Shown here: positions 1 to 9,236 of the stretch, in pieces
Numbering within the stretch: the first letter of the stretch is position 1
How the letters are laid out: each line of letters begins with the position of its first letter
Assembly (NCBI RefSeq): GCF_035961655.1
Contig: NZ_CP108393.1
Location: 3,455,501 to 3,519,500 of the forward strand
Direction: 5' to 3'
DNA length: 64,000 nucleotides
Source: Streptomyces sp. NBC_01317
GTDB taxonomy: Bacteria; Actinomycetota; Actinomycetes; Streptomycetales; Streptomycetaceae
The notes under the pieces: generated by a model
What the model saw: the letters and a program-made list of their open reading frames with translations, nothing else
What the model was told of the DNA's origin: nothing
Database searches by the model: none
Position numbers and translations under genes: made by a program

Positions 1-236
1 GCAAGCACAGCGCCGCCCGTACGGCCTCGGTGGACGTGTGGCGGTCGCAGGAGCGGCTGCTGATCCAGGTCACGGACGACGGCAGGGGCGGCGCGACCCT
101 CGACGGCGGTACGGGCATGTCCGGCCTCGCCGAGCGGCTGGGCGCAGTCGACGGCCTCTTCGTACTGGACTCGCCGGTGGGCGGCCCGACGACGGTCACG
201 GCCGAGCTGCCGTGGCGGCGGCGCGGCACGGCCTGA
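1..236 (+). CDS. Sensor histidine kinase, C-terminal end (5' truncated by window)
   Basis: The reading frame enters from the left edge (first full codon at base 3) and ends at TGA 234-236. It encodes the last part of a HATPase_c domain: an ATP-lid segment VTDDGRGG, a GMSGLAERL G-box and the end PTTVTAELPW. These residues are nearly the same as the C-terminus of the next gene, including stretches of identical DNA, so the two are tandem paralogues. The rest of the protein lies outside the window, so its sensor domain cannot be judged. By family it is a NarL/DesK-type (HisKA_3) kinase acting at the membrane, probably on the response regulator encoded at 1833-2507. Confidence 0.85.
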   Translation, partial: KHSAARTASVDVWRSQERLLIQVTDDGRGGATLDGGTGMSGLAERLGAVDGLFVLDSPVGGPTTVTAELPWRRRGTA

Positions 237-386
237 GCGCGGGCCCGGGGGCCCGGAGGTAGGGAAAACCCCAGGGTGAAGAGGGCTACCGGCCTCATGG
301 TGGCGAGCACGGCGGGCCCGGAGCATGGAGGTATGCCAGTACACGCCTCCCCCGCCCCCGCCCCGCTCGCAGAACGGAACCCCACC

Positions 387-1700
387 ATGGCTCTCGACTA
401 CGGATCGCCGGCCCGGCGCCCCTTCGTCCCGCAGGTGCTGCGCGCGCCGGTCGGGGGCCGGACCTGGCGCGAGTTCGGGTACCTGATGCTCAGCCTGCCG
501 ATCAGCGTGGTGTTCTTCAGCTACGCGCTGACCATGTTCGTCGCGGGTGTGGGCCTGCTCGTCACCTTCCTCGGGGTGCCCGTGCTGGCGGCCGGGCTGG
601 CCGGCGGCCGCGCCCTCGGCGCCATGGAGCGGGCGCGGGCGCGGGCGCTGCTGGGCATGGACATCCGGGACCCGGAGCCCGTACGCGGTACGAAGCCGGG
701 CCTCATGGGGTGGGTCGGCGCGGTCCTCAAGAGCGGGGTGTCGTGGCGGCACCTGGCCTACGGGCTGGTGCACTTCCCGTGGGCGGCGTTCGCGTTCACG
801 GTGGCGCTGGCGTTCTGGTCGGCGGCGTGGTCGCTGTTCCTGTACCCGCTGTGGCAGTGGGTGTTCCCCCGCTATCTGGACGAGCCCGGCATCACCTTCA
901 CCGGGGAGATCGACGGCCGGAACTTCTACCTCGACACCCCCTTCGAGATCGGCGCCACCTGCGCGGTGGGCCTGGTGCTCGTGCTGGCCACCCCCTGGCT
1001 GGTCCGGGGTCTGACGAGCGTGGACCGGCTGCTGGTCGGCGGTCTGCTGGGGCCGTCCAGGATGGCCGCCCGGGTCACGGAGCTGGAGTCGGACCGGGGG
1101 GTCGTCGTGGATACGGCGGCGGCCGACCTGCGCCGCATCGAGCGGGACCTCCACGACGGCGCGCAGGCCCGCCTGGTGGCCCTGGCCATGGACCTGGGGC
1201 TGGCGAAGGAGAAGCTGACGGAGGACCCGGAGGCGGCGGCGCGGATGGTGGACGAGGCGCACGGCGAGGTGAAGACCGCCCTCCAGGAGCTGCGTGACCT
1301 GGCGCGCGGCATCCACCCGGCGGTGCTGACGGACCGCGGTCTGGACGCGGCGCTCTCGGCCGTCGCGTCGCGCTGCACGGTGCCCGTACGGGTGGAGGTG
1401 GACCTGCCGGCGCGGCCCGCGGCGGCGATCGAGGGGATCGCGTACTTCACGGTCTCCGAGCTGCTCCAGAACGTCAGCAAGCACAGCGCCGCCCGTACCG
1501 CCTCGGTGGACGTGTGGCGCTCGCGGGACCGGCTGATGCTCCAGGTCACGGACGACGGCAAGGGCGGCGCCGACGTCTCCGGCGGCAGCGGTCTCGCGGG
1601 GCTGGCGGAGCGGCTGGACGCGGTGGACGGCATCCTCGCCGTGGAGTCCCCGGCGGGCGGCCCGACGACGGTGACGGCGGAGCTGCCCTGGCGGGGCTGA
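387..1700 (+). CDS. Two-component sensor histidine kinase, NarL/DesK type
   Basis: Membrane sensor kinase that autophosphorylates on histidine and passes phosphate to a NarL-type regulator. The N-terminal half is a putative-sensor-type membrane domain with hydrophobic pairs near residues 30-75 and 130-220. The H-box ERDLHDGAQARLVAL has its His near residue 256, followed by a HATPase_c domain with N-box ELLQNVSKHS and G-box GLAGLAERL. The frame is open from 276. ATG 387 (MALDYGSP) is chosen because it gives a short polar N-terminus; ATG 333 and GTG 276 are alternatives and no start has an ideal ribosome site. The upstream kinase is a close paralogue 40-150 bases away and the regulator follows, so the three probably form one system. 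The signal is unknown. Confidence 0.9.
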   Translation: MALDYGSPARRPFVPQVLRAPVGGRTWREFGYLMLSLPISVVFFSYALTMFVAGVGLLVTFLGVPVLAAGLAGGRALGAMERARARALLGMDIRDPEPVRGTKPGLMGWVGAVLKSGVSWRHLAYGLVHFPWAAFAFTVALAFWSAAWSLFLYPLWQWVFPRYLDEPGITFTGEIDGRNFYLDTPFEIGATCAVGLVLVLATPWLVRGLTSVDRLLVGGLLGPSRMAARVTELESDRGVVVDTAAADLRRIERDLHDGAQARLVALAMDLGLAKEKLTEDPEAAARMVDEAHGEVKTALQELRDLARGIHPAVLTDRGLDAALSAVASRCTVPVRVEVDLPARPAAAIEGIAYFTVSELLQNVSKHSAARTASVDVWRSRDRLMLQVTDDGKGGADVSGGSGLAGLAERLDAVDGILAVESPAGGPTTVTAELPWRG

Positions 1701-1832
1701 CCCCGCGGACGCGCCGGTACGGAGCCGAAGGCCGACGGATTCGCCCGGGTGCGCGCGGAGCCGTTCGGATACTGGGATGCTGGAGGGCACGGGGGCGGAC
1801 AGCGAGACATCAACAGGGGGAGCAACATCGTC

Positions 1833-2507
1833 GTGGTGGAGGACAGGGTGCGGGTCGTCATCGCCGAGGACTCGGTACTGCTCAGGGAAGGCCTGACACG
1901 GTTGCTCACCGACCGCGGACACGACGTGGTCGCCGGCGTCGGCGACGGCGAGGCGCTGATCAAGACCGTGGGTGACCTGGCGGCCCAGGGGGCCCTGCCG
2001 GACGTGGTGGTCGCGGACGTACGGATGCCGCCGACCCATACCGACGAGGGCGTACGGGCGGCCGTACGGCTCCGCAAGGACCACCCCGGCATCGGGGTGC
2101 TGGTGCTCTCGCAGTACGTGGAGGAGCAGTACGCCACCGAGCTGCTGGCCGGCAGCTCACGGGGCGTGGGCTACCTGCTCAAGGACCGGGTCGCCGAGGT
2201 CCGGGAGTTCGTGGACGCGGTGGTACGGGTGGCCAGGGGCGGCACGGCCCTGGACCCGGAGGTGGTGGCCCAGCTGCTCGGCCGCAGCCGGAAGCAGGAC
2301 GTGCTGGCCGGGCTGACCCCACGGGAGCGCGAGGTGCTCGGCCTGATGGCCGAGGGGCGGACGAACTCCGCGGTTGCCAAGCAGCTGGTCGTCAGCGACG
2401 GCGCGGTGGAGAAACACGTGAGCAACATCTTCCAGAAGCTCGGGCTCTCCCCGAGTGACGGGGATCACCGGCGGGTCCTGGCCGTCCTGACGTATCTCAG
2501 GAACTGA
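1833..2507 (+). CDS. LuxR/NarL-family response regulator
   Basis: Transcription factor of 224 residues, partner of the preceding kinase or kinases. The receiver domain has acidic residues in VVIAEDS, phosphoacceptor Asp near residue 62 in VVVADVRMPP, and a conserved Lys in YLLKDR. The C-terminal LuxR helix-turn-helix has LTPREREVLGLMAEG and VSDGAVEKHVSNIFQKLGL. An AGGGGGAG ribosome site at about 1814-1821 points to GTG 1833 rather than the longer frame from 1749. The gene ends 245 bases before korA, which has its own leader, so it need not be cotranscribed with it. Targets cannot be read from the sequence. Confidence 0.93.
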   Translation: MVEDRVRVVIAEDSVLLREGLTRLLTDRGHDVVAGVGDGEALIKTVGDLAAQGALPDVVVADVRMPPTHTDEGVRAAVRLRKDHPGIGVLVLSQYVEEQYATELLAGSSRGVGYLLKDRVAEVREFVDAVVRVARGGTALDPEVVAQLLGRSRKQDVLAGLTPREREVLGLMAEGRTNSAVAKQLVVSDGAVEKHVSNIFQKLGLSPSDGDHRRVLAVLTYLRN

Positions 2508-2668
2508 CCGCGGGACACCGGGCAACTGCCCCTGGGACATTCGACCTAGACCCAAAGGACCAGAGCCGTACGCGGCGCGCGAGGCGTGACCGTACGGACA
2601 AAGCGGGTCATACAATGACATCGCAACGTCCTAAAACAACGTTCGCCATACGATCGGTCCAGGGTAGG

Positions 2669-2691
2669 CCACCCTTACCGACGTAGGGTGG
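2669..2691. promoter_or_regulatory. Inverted repeat in the korA leader
   Basis: CCACCCT and AGGGTGG arms face each other across nine bases, with a further TAC/GTA pairing after a one-base bulge, about 60 bases before the korA start. It could be a repressor site or an mRNA hairpin. The 2508-2752 gap otherwise shows only the korA ribosome site (GGGAGGT near 2738-2744). No known regulator motif is recognised. Confidence 0.35.
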
Positions 2692-2752
2692 TCTCCGGGA
2701 CTGCCGGGCAGCCGGTGGTCGCGAGCCGCCGCCTCGAGGGAGGTCCAGTTCA

Positions 2753-4709
2753 GTGACCAGCCAGGTCAGTAGCCCAGCCGAGCGTGCCGATGAGGCCGAC
2801 GACGTCAGTGATGGCGCCGTGGGGGAACAGGGAGCCGTGTTCCCCGCGCCCGAGGGTGAAGGCACGAAGGAAGTCCGCCGTCTGGACCGGGTGATCATCC
2901 GCTTCGCGGGTGACTCGGGAGACGGCATGCAGCTGACGGGTGACCGGTTCACGTCGGAGACGGCGTCGTTCGGGAACGACCTGTCGACGCTGCCGAACTT
3001 CCCCGCCGAGATCCGGGCACCCGCCGGGACCCTCCCGGGTGTCTCGTCCTTCCAGCTGCACTTCGCCGACCACGACATCCTCACCCCGGGCGACGCCCCG
3101 AACGTGCTGGTCGCGATGAACCCGGCCGCCCTCAAGGCGAACATCGGCGACGTCCCGCGCGGCGCCGAAGTCATCGTGAACACCGACGAGTTCACCAAGC
3201 GCCCGATGGCCAAGGTCGGCTACGCGGTCTCCCCGCTGGAGGACGGGTCCCTGGACGGGTACCAGGTCCACCCGGTGCCGCTGACCACCCTGACGATCGA
3301 GGCGCTCAAGGAGTTCGGGCTCTCCCGCAAGGAGGCCGAGCGCTCGAAGAACATGTTCGCGCTCGGGCTGCTGTCGTGGATGTACCACCGGCCGACCGAG
3401 GGCACCGAGAGATTCCTGCGGGCCAAGTTCGCGAAGAAGCCGCAGATCGCCGAGGCGAACGTGGCCGCGTTCCGGGCGGGCTGGAACTTCGGCGAGACCA
3501 CCGAGGACTTCGCGGTCAGCTACGAGGTCGCCCCGGCCTCGGCCGCCTTCCCGACCGGCACGTACCGCAACATCTCCGGGAACCTGGCCCTGTCCTACGG
3601 CCTGATCGCCGCCGCGCACCAGGCGGAGCTGCCGCTCTACCTGGGCTCGTACCCGATCACCCCGGCCTCGGACATCCTGCACGAGCTGTCCCGGCACAAG
3701 AACTTCGGTGTACGGACCTTCCAGGCCGAGGACGAGATCGCCGCCATCGGCGCCGCGCTGGGGGCCGCCTTCGGCGGTTCGCTGGCCGTGACGACCACCT
3801 CGGGCCCCGGGGTGGCGCTCAAGTCGGAGACCATCGGCCTCGCGGTCTCCCTGGAGCTGCCGCTGCTGGTCGTGGCCATCCAGCGCGGCGGCCCCTCGAC
3901 CGGACTGCCGACCAAGACCGAGCAGGCGGACCTCCTCCAGGCGATGTACGGGCGCAACGGCGAGGCGCCGGTGCCGATCGTCGCGCCGCAGACCCCGGCG
4001 GACTGCTTCGACGCGGCCATGGACGCCGCCCGGATCGCCGTCACGTACCGCACGCCCGTCTTCCTGCTCTCCGACGGCTACCTCGCCAACGGCTCCGAGC
4101 CGTGGCGTATCCCGGAGACCGACGAACTGCCCGACCTGCGGGTGGAGTTCGCGTCCGGCCCCAACCACGAACTGGCCGACGGCACCCAGGTGTTCTGGCC
4201 GTACAAGCGCGACCCGAAGACGCTGGCCCGCCCCTGGGCCGTCCCCGGCACCCCCGGTCTCGAACACCGCATCGGCGGCATCGAGAAGCAGGACGGCACG
4301 GGCAACATCTCGTACGACCCCGCCAACCACGACTTCATGGTCCGTACGCGCCAGGCGAAGATCGACGGCATCGAGGTGCCCGACCTGGTGGTGGACGACC
4401 CGGACGGCGCCCGCACGCTGGTGCTGGGCTGGGGGTCCACGTACGGGCCGATCACCGCCGCCGTACGCCGGCTGCGCAAGGACGGCGAGGCGATCGCGCA
4501 GGCCCACCTGCGCCACATCAACCCGTTCCCGCGCAACCTCGGCGAGATCCTGGCGCGGTACGACAAGGTCGTCGTGCCCGAGATGAACCTCGGCCAGCTC
4601 GCCACCCTGCTCCGGGCGAAATACCTGGTCGACGCCCACTCGTACAACCAGGTCAACGGCATGCCGTTCAAGGCGGAGCAGCTGGCCACGGCTCTCAAGG
4701 AGGCCATCG

Positions 4710-4717
<8 letters not shown>
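2753..4717 (+). CDS. korA: 2-oxoglutarate:ferredoxin oxidoreductase, gamma-alpha fused subunit
   Basis: Larger subunit (654 residues) of the enzyme that turns 2-oxoglutarate, CoA and oxidised ferredoxin into succinyl-CoA, CO2 and reduced ferredoxin. Residues about 45-230 are the gamma domain (RFAGDSGDGMQLTGDRF); from about 270 the alpha domain follows with the pyrimidine-binding region LGSYPITPASDILHELS near residue 298 and the TSGPG loop. GTG 2753 has an AGGGAGGT site. The first 40 residues are acidic and probably disordered. It overlaps korB by eight bases, so the two are translationally coupled. The fused gamma-alpha layout and two-subunit form are typical of actinobacteria and mycobacteria. 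It supplies low-potential electrons as an alternative to 2-oxoglutarate dehydrogenase. Confidence 0.95.
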
Positions 4718-5825
<1,108 letters not shown>

Positions 5826-5849
5826 GCCCGTTTTTCGAAGCTTCACCCG

Positions 5850-5883
5850 GGGCCCGGATCTCTCAGGAGGTCCGGGCCCTTTC
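5850..5883. terminator. Hairpin terminator after korB
   Basis: A nine-base perfect stem (GGGCCCGGA with TCCGGGCCC, loop 12 bases) starts 24 bases after the korB stop and is followed by TTTCG. The regulator gene on the other strand converges here, so it may serve both. Part of the hairpin and the flanking CCCTTTCGTATGCCCTCG are repeated just downstream (5878-5895 and about 5898-5915). Confidence 0.75.
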
Positions 5884-5916
5884 GTATGCCCTCGGTCCCT
5901 TTCGTATGCCCTCGCG

Positions 5917-6315
5917 CTAGGAGGTCCGGGCCCCGTCGTACGTCTCGCGCGCCGCCTCGACGTCGCCCAGCCGCCGTTCCGTCCAGCGCGCCAGCCCCCA
6001 CACCTGCTCGGCGGCCTCGCGCCCCAGGTCGGTGAGGCTGTAGTCCACGCGCGGCGGGATCACGGGCTTGGCGTCGCGGTGGACGAAGCCGTCCCGCTCC
6101 AGGGTCTGGAGGGTCTGGGCGAGCATCTTCTCGCTGACGCCGCCGACCGTGCGCCGCAGTTCGCTGAAGCGGTACGAGCGCTCCAGCAGGTTGGCGAGGA
6201 CCAGGACCCCCCAGCGGGAAGTGACGTGCTCCAGCACGAGCCGGGAGCCGCACATGGGCTCGTTGACGTTCGCCCGGGGCGGCCGGGCGTCCTGTTCTGT
6301 CGCGCTTACTCCCAT
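5917..6315 (-). CDS. HxlR-family (DUF24) redox regulator, QorR-like
   Basis: Winged-helix regulator of 132 residues. HxlR features are SRWGVLVLANLLERSYRFSELRR, GVSEKMLAQTLQTLERDGFV and YSLTDLG. A single Cys near residue 22 (NEPMCGSR) lies just before the winged helix, where redox-sensing members of this family keep their sensor cysteine. It is transcribed away from a QorB-like reductase gene with a 23-base palindrome between the two starts. The same divergent arrangement is known for qorR/qor2 in Corynebacterium glutamicum and for the HxlR-family neighbour of qorB in Escherichia coli. Inference: autoregulated repressor released by oxidants or quinones. Confidence 0.88.
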   Translation of the reverse strand: MGVSATEQDARPPRANVNEPMCGSRLVLEHVTSRWGVLVLANLLERSYRFSELRRTVGGVSEKMLAQTLQTLERDGFVHRDAKPVIPPRVDYSLTDLGREAAEQVWGLARWTERRLGDVEAARETYDGARTS

Positions 6316-6337
6316 GCCCGTACCTTACTTCAAGGTG

Positions 6338-6360
6338 GGTACTTTCGCTGAGTAAGTACC
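6338..6360. promoter_or_regulatory. Putative HxlR/QorR-like operator
   Basis: GGTACTT and AAGTACC arms (seven bases each, perfect) lie nine bases apart in the 112-base region between the divergent regulator and reductase. GTAC-centred dyads are typical HxlR-family sites. A further TACCTTACTT lies just to the left (about 6321-6330). The site is 22 bases from the regulator start and about 68 from the reductase start, well placed to repress both. Confidence 0.65.
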
Positions 6361-6427
6361 ACCCCTAGGGTGAGTGTACAGAGCACGACAGAGCGCACAT
6401 AATCACCTGAAAGCGAGCAGACCCCCC

Positions 6428-7297
6428 ATGAGCATTGTTGTCACGGGAGCCACCGGCCACCTCGGCCGCCTTGTCATCGAGTCCCTGCTGGCCTCCGGCA
6501 CGGCGCCCGGCGACATCGCCGCCGTCGTACGCGACAAGGAGAAGGCGGCGGAGCCGGCGGCGCGCGGCGTAGAGCTGCGGGTCGCCGACTACGACCGGCC
6601 CGAGACGCTCGCGGACGCGTTCAGAGCCGGCGACCGGGTCCTGCTGATCTCGGGCAGCGACGTCGGACGCCGGGTGCCGCAGCACTCCGCCGTGATCGAC
6701 GCCGCGCGGGCGGCGGGGGTGGCGCGGTTCGCGTACACCAGCATCCTCGGCGGCCCCGACTCCGAACTCCAGCTGGCGGCCGAGCACCAGGTCACCGAGC
6801 GGCTGATCCTCGACTCCGGCCTGCCGTACACCCTCCTGCGCAACGGCTTCTACACCGAGGTCTACACCGAGGCCCTCGCGCCGGTCCTGGAGCACGGGAA
6901 GGTGGTCCACAGCGCGGGCGACGGCCGGATCGCCTCCGCGAGCCGCGCGGACTTCGCGGCCGCCGCGGCCACCGTCCTCACCGGCGAGGGGCACCTGAAC
7001 CGGGCGTACGAGCTGAGCGGCGACACCGCCTGGTCCTTCGCGGAGTACGCCGCCGAGCTGTCCCGGCAGACCGGCCGCACGATCACGTACGACAACGTGC
7101 CGGCCGAGGTGTACGGGGAGATCCTGGGCGGCGCGGGGGTGCCGGCGGCGTTCGTCCCGATCCTCGTCGACCTCGACGCCGGGATCGGGCGGGGGCAGAT
7201 CGCGAACGTCACCGGAGACCTGGCCCGGCTCATCGGGCGCCCGACCACGCCGCTCGCGGAGAGCGTGGCGGAGGCGCTGGCGTCCCACCCGGCCTGA
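6428..7297 (+). CDS. QorB-like NAD(P)H:quinone oxidoreductase (NmrA/SDR family)
   Basis: Protein of 289 residues with an atypical SDR fold. The N-terminal nucleotide motif is VTGATGHLGRLVIESLL. It then has LLISGSDVGRRVPQH, FAYTSILGG, LRNGFYTE, and an end (GRPTTPLAESV) that matches E. coli QorB almost motif for motif. It should reduce quinones with NADPH in the cytosol. ATG 6428 is chosen because the Rossmann strand starts right after it; the upstream extension to 6374 has no family match. The divergent HxlR regulator and palindrome suggest induction by quinone or electrophile stress, which fits a neighbourhood rich in menaquinone genes. Confidence 0.87.
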   Translation: MSIVVTGATGHLGRLVIESLLASGTAPGDIAAVVRDKEKAAEPAARGVELRVADYDRPETLADAFRAGDRVLLISGSDVGRRVPQHSAVIDAARAAGVARFAYTSILGGPDSELQLAAEHQVTERLILDSGLPYTLLRNGFYTEVYTEALAPVLEHGKVVHSAGDGRIASASRADFAAAAATVLTGEGHLNRAYELSGDTAWSFAEYAAELSRQTGRTITYDNVPAEVYGEILGGAGVPAAFVPILVDLDAGIGRGQIANVTGDLARLIGRPTTPLAESVAEALASHPA

Positions 7298-7312
7298 CCT
7301 AGGGGGTGCGCG

Positions 7313-7352
7313 CGGGTGTCATGACCGTATGGCAACACGGACATGACACCCG
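7313..7352. terminator. Long hairpin between qorB-like gene and rarD
   Basis: CGGGTGTCATG and CATGACACCCG pair over 11 bases. After an A-A mismatch the stem continues with CCGT/ACGG around an eight-base loop, so 15 base pairs form from 40 bases. It begins 16 bases after the reductase stop. There is no T tract, which is common for actinobacterial terminators. An operator for the downstream gene is possible but less likely. Confidence 0.6.
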
Positions 7353-7426
7353 GCCCCTCTCGGCGCTACCTTCATCGGGATGGCGCGTGGGGAATGGCGC
7401 GTGTGGGGTGGGGAGGAGCCGGGCCG

Positions 7427-8509
7427 GTGAAATCGCCGATGAAGTCGCGGGTGAAGTCGGAGACGACGGCGCAGAGCGAACAGCGGACAGGACTGCTGTA
7501 CGGGTTCGGCGCGTACGGGATGTGGGGGCTCGTCCCGCTCTTCTGGCCGCTGCTCAAGCCGTCCGCGGCGCTGGAGATCCTCGCCCACCGGATGGTGTGG
7601 TCCCTGCTGTTCGTCGCGGTCGCGCTGGTGGCGCTGCGCCGCTGGGCCTGGATCAAGGATCTGGTACGGCAGCCGAGGAAACTGGCGCTCATCGCGGTCG
7701 CGGCGATCGTGATCAGCGTCAACTGGGGCCTCTACATCTGGTCGGTCAACTCCGGCCATGTGGTGGAGGCGTCGCTCGGCTACTTCATCAACCCGCTGGT
7801 GACGATCGCGATCGGCGTGCTGCTGCTCAAGGAGCGGCTGCGGCCCGGGCAGTGGGCGGCGGTGGGCATCGGGGTGCTGGCCGTGCTGGTGCTGACGATC
7901 GGGTACGGACAGCCGCCGTGGATCTCGCTGACGCTCGCGTTCTCGTTCGCCACGTACGGCCTGGTCAAGAAGAAGGTCAACCTGGGCGGCCTGGAGTCGC
8001 TGGCGGCGGAGACCGTGATCCTCTTCCTGCCCGCGCTGGGGTATCTGGTGTGGCTCCAGGCCCGGGGCATGGCCACCTTCGGGGCGGAGGGCGCGGGGAA
8101 CGCGCTGCTGCTGGCATCGACGGGCCTGGTCACCGCGGTGCCGCTGGTGTGCTTCGGGGCGGCGGCGATACGGGTGCCGCTGTCGACGCTGGGGCTGTTG
8201 CAGTACCTTGCGCCGCTCTTCCAGTTCGCCCTCGGTGTCGCGTACTTCCACGAGGAGATGCCTGCGGAGCGGTGGGCCGGCTTCTCGCTGGTCTGGCTGG
8301 CGCTGACGATCCTGACGTGGGAGGCACTGCGGACGGGGCGCAGGGCGCGGGCGGAGAAGGCGCGGCTGACGGAGGCGGTACGGGTGGCGGAGGCGGAGCG
8401 GTCGGCGGGTCCGGGGGCCGGTGCGGAGGCTCGTACGTCCTCGACCGCACCGGCCGGAACCCCTGCTCAAGGAGCACCTACTCAGGGAGCCGTCGACTCC
8501 ACCTCCTGA
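7427..8509 (+). CDS. rarD: RarD-type EamA-family permease
   Basis: Inner-membrane permease of about 360 residues with around ten membrane segments, of the RarD branch of the drug/metabolite transporter superfamily. Typical features are GLVPLFWPLLK, EILAHRMVWS, SVNWGLYIWSVNSGH, LGYFINPLV, LLKERL and LLQYLAPLFQF. Substrate is unknown; RarD was named from a chloramphenicol-sensitivity phenotype that does not prove function. GTG 7427 is chosen for GGAGGAG at 7411-7417; the longer frame from 7343 would start inside the preceding hairpin. The last 45 residues form an Ala/Gly/Pro/Thr-rich tail not found in RarD proper. Confidence 0.88.
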   Translation: MKSPMKSRVKSETTAQSEQRTGLLYGFGAYGMWGLVPLFWPLLKPSAALEILAHRMVWSLLFVAVALVALRRWAWIKDLVRQPRKLALIAVAAIVISVNWGLYIWSVNSGHVVEASLGYFINPLVTIAIGVLLLKERLRPGQWAAVGIGVLAVLVLTIGYGQPPWISLTLAFSFATYGLVKKKVNLGGLESLAAETVILFLPALGYLVWLQARGMATFGAEGAGNALLLASTGLVTAVPLVCFGAAAIRVPLSTLGLLQYLAPLFQFALGVAYFHEEMPAERWAGFSLVWLALTILTWEALRTGRRARAEKARLTEAVRVAEAERSAGPGAGAEARTSSTAPAGTPAQGAPTQGAVDSTS

Positions 8510-8702
8510 CGCGCCGAGAAAGGCGATGCCGTACACGGCCGTGACCGCCGAGATCCCGACCGCTGAGCCGACCGCCGCGCCGAACGGGGTGGCGGTCGCC
8601 GGCAGACCGCCCGCGAGCCCCTGTTTCTCGGGGTGAGCGTCGGGGCGGGGACATCGGCGCCGACGCCCGCCGGCAGTCCCCCGCAACTGCTTCGATGACT
8701 CC

Positions 8703-9155
8703 ATGACACTGCACTGGAAACTGGTCATCGACGCCGCCGACCCGCACGCCCAGGCGGACTTCTGGGCGGAGGCCCTCGGCTACCTGGTGGAGGACAACAG
8801 CCCCCTGATCGAGCGGCTGCGCGCACTGGGCCAGGTCTCGGACACGGACACGGTGGAGTCCCACGGCCACAGCGCCTGGCGCGACCTGGCCGCCGTCCGC
8901 CACCCGGACGACCCGTACCAGGAGGACAACGGCCTGGGCCTGGGCCGCCGCATCCTCTTCCAACGCGTCCCCGAGCCGAAGACACTGAAGAACCGCCTCC
9001 ACATCGACGTCCACCCAGGCCCGGACGCGGACCGCCAGGCAGAGATCCACCGCCTGGAGTCCCTGGGCGCCGCGGTCCTCCACCACGTCAAGGAGCCGGG
9101 CGGCTCCTGGTCGGTCCTCACGGACCCGGAGGGCAACGAGTTCTGCGTGTCGTGA
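8703..9155 (+). CDS. VOC-superfamily (glyoxalase-like) protein
   Basis: Small cytosolic protein of 150 residues with the two beta-alpha-beta-beta-beta halves of the VOC fold: LHWKLVIDAADPHAQADFWAE at the start, RLHIDVHP in the middle and VLTDPEGNEFCV at the end. The final pair resembles the metal or ligand edge in Glyoxalase_6-type members. Many such proteins in Streptomyces are metallo-enzymes or binding proteins for electrophiles or antibiotics; nothing here fixes the substrate. The start follows a leader without a strong ribosome site. A strong terminator begins seven bases after the stop, so it is probably monocistronic. Confidence 0.85.
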   Translation: MTLHWKLVIDAADPHAQADFWAEALGYLVEDNSPLIERLRALGQVSDTDTVESHGHSAWRDLAAVRHPDDPYQEDNGLGLGRRILFQRVPEPKTLKNRLHIDVHPGPDADRQAEIHRLESLGAAVLHHVKEPGGSWSVLTDPEGNEFCVS

Positions 9156-9162
9156 ACGCCAC

Positions 9163-9195
9163 GACGGGCCGCCCGAGCGTGTCGGGCGGCCCGTC
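9163..9195. terminator. Hairpin terminator after the VOC gene
   Basis: A 14-base perfect stem (GACGGGCCGCCCGA with its complement) and a five-base loop. It sits between the stop of the VOC gene and the convergent stop of the beta-helix glycosidase, so it probably works in both directions. Confidence 0.85.
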
Positions 9196-9236
9196 GGGCA
9201 CGGATCTCCTTGCCTAGAAGGTTTCCTGACGAGACG

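Noticed and set aside
8510..8702. Hydrophobic minus-strand segment between rarD and the VOC gene (about 8526-8600).
   Set aside because: It reads like a membrane helix (VGISAVTAVYGIAFLGA), but has no start with a ribosome site and runs into rarD antisense; at most a gene remnant.
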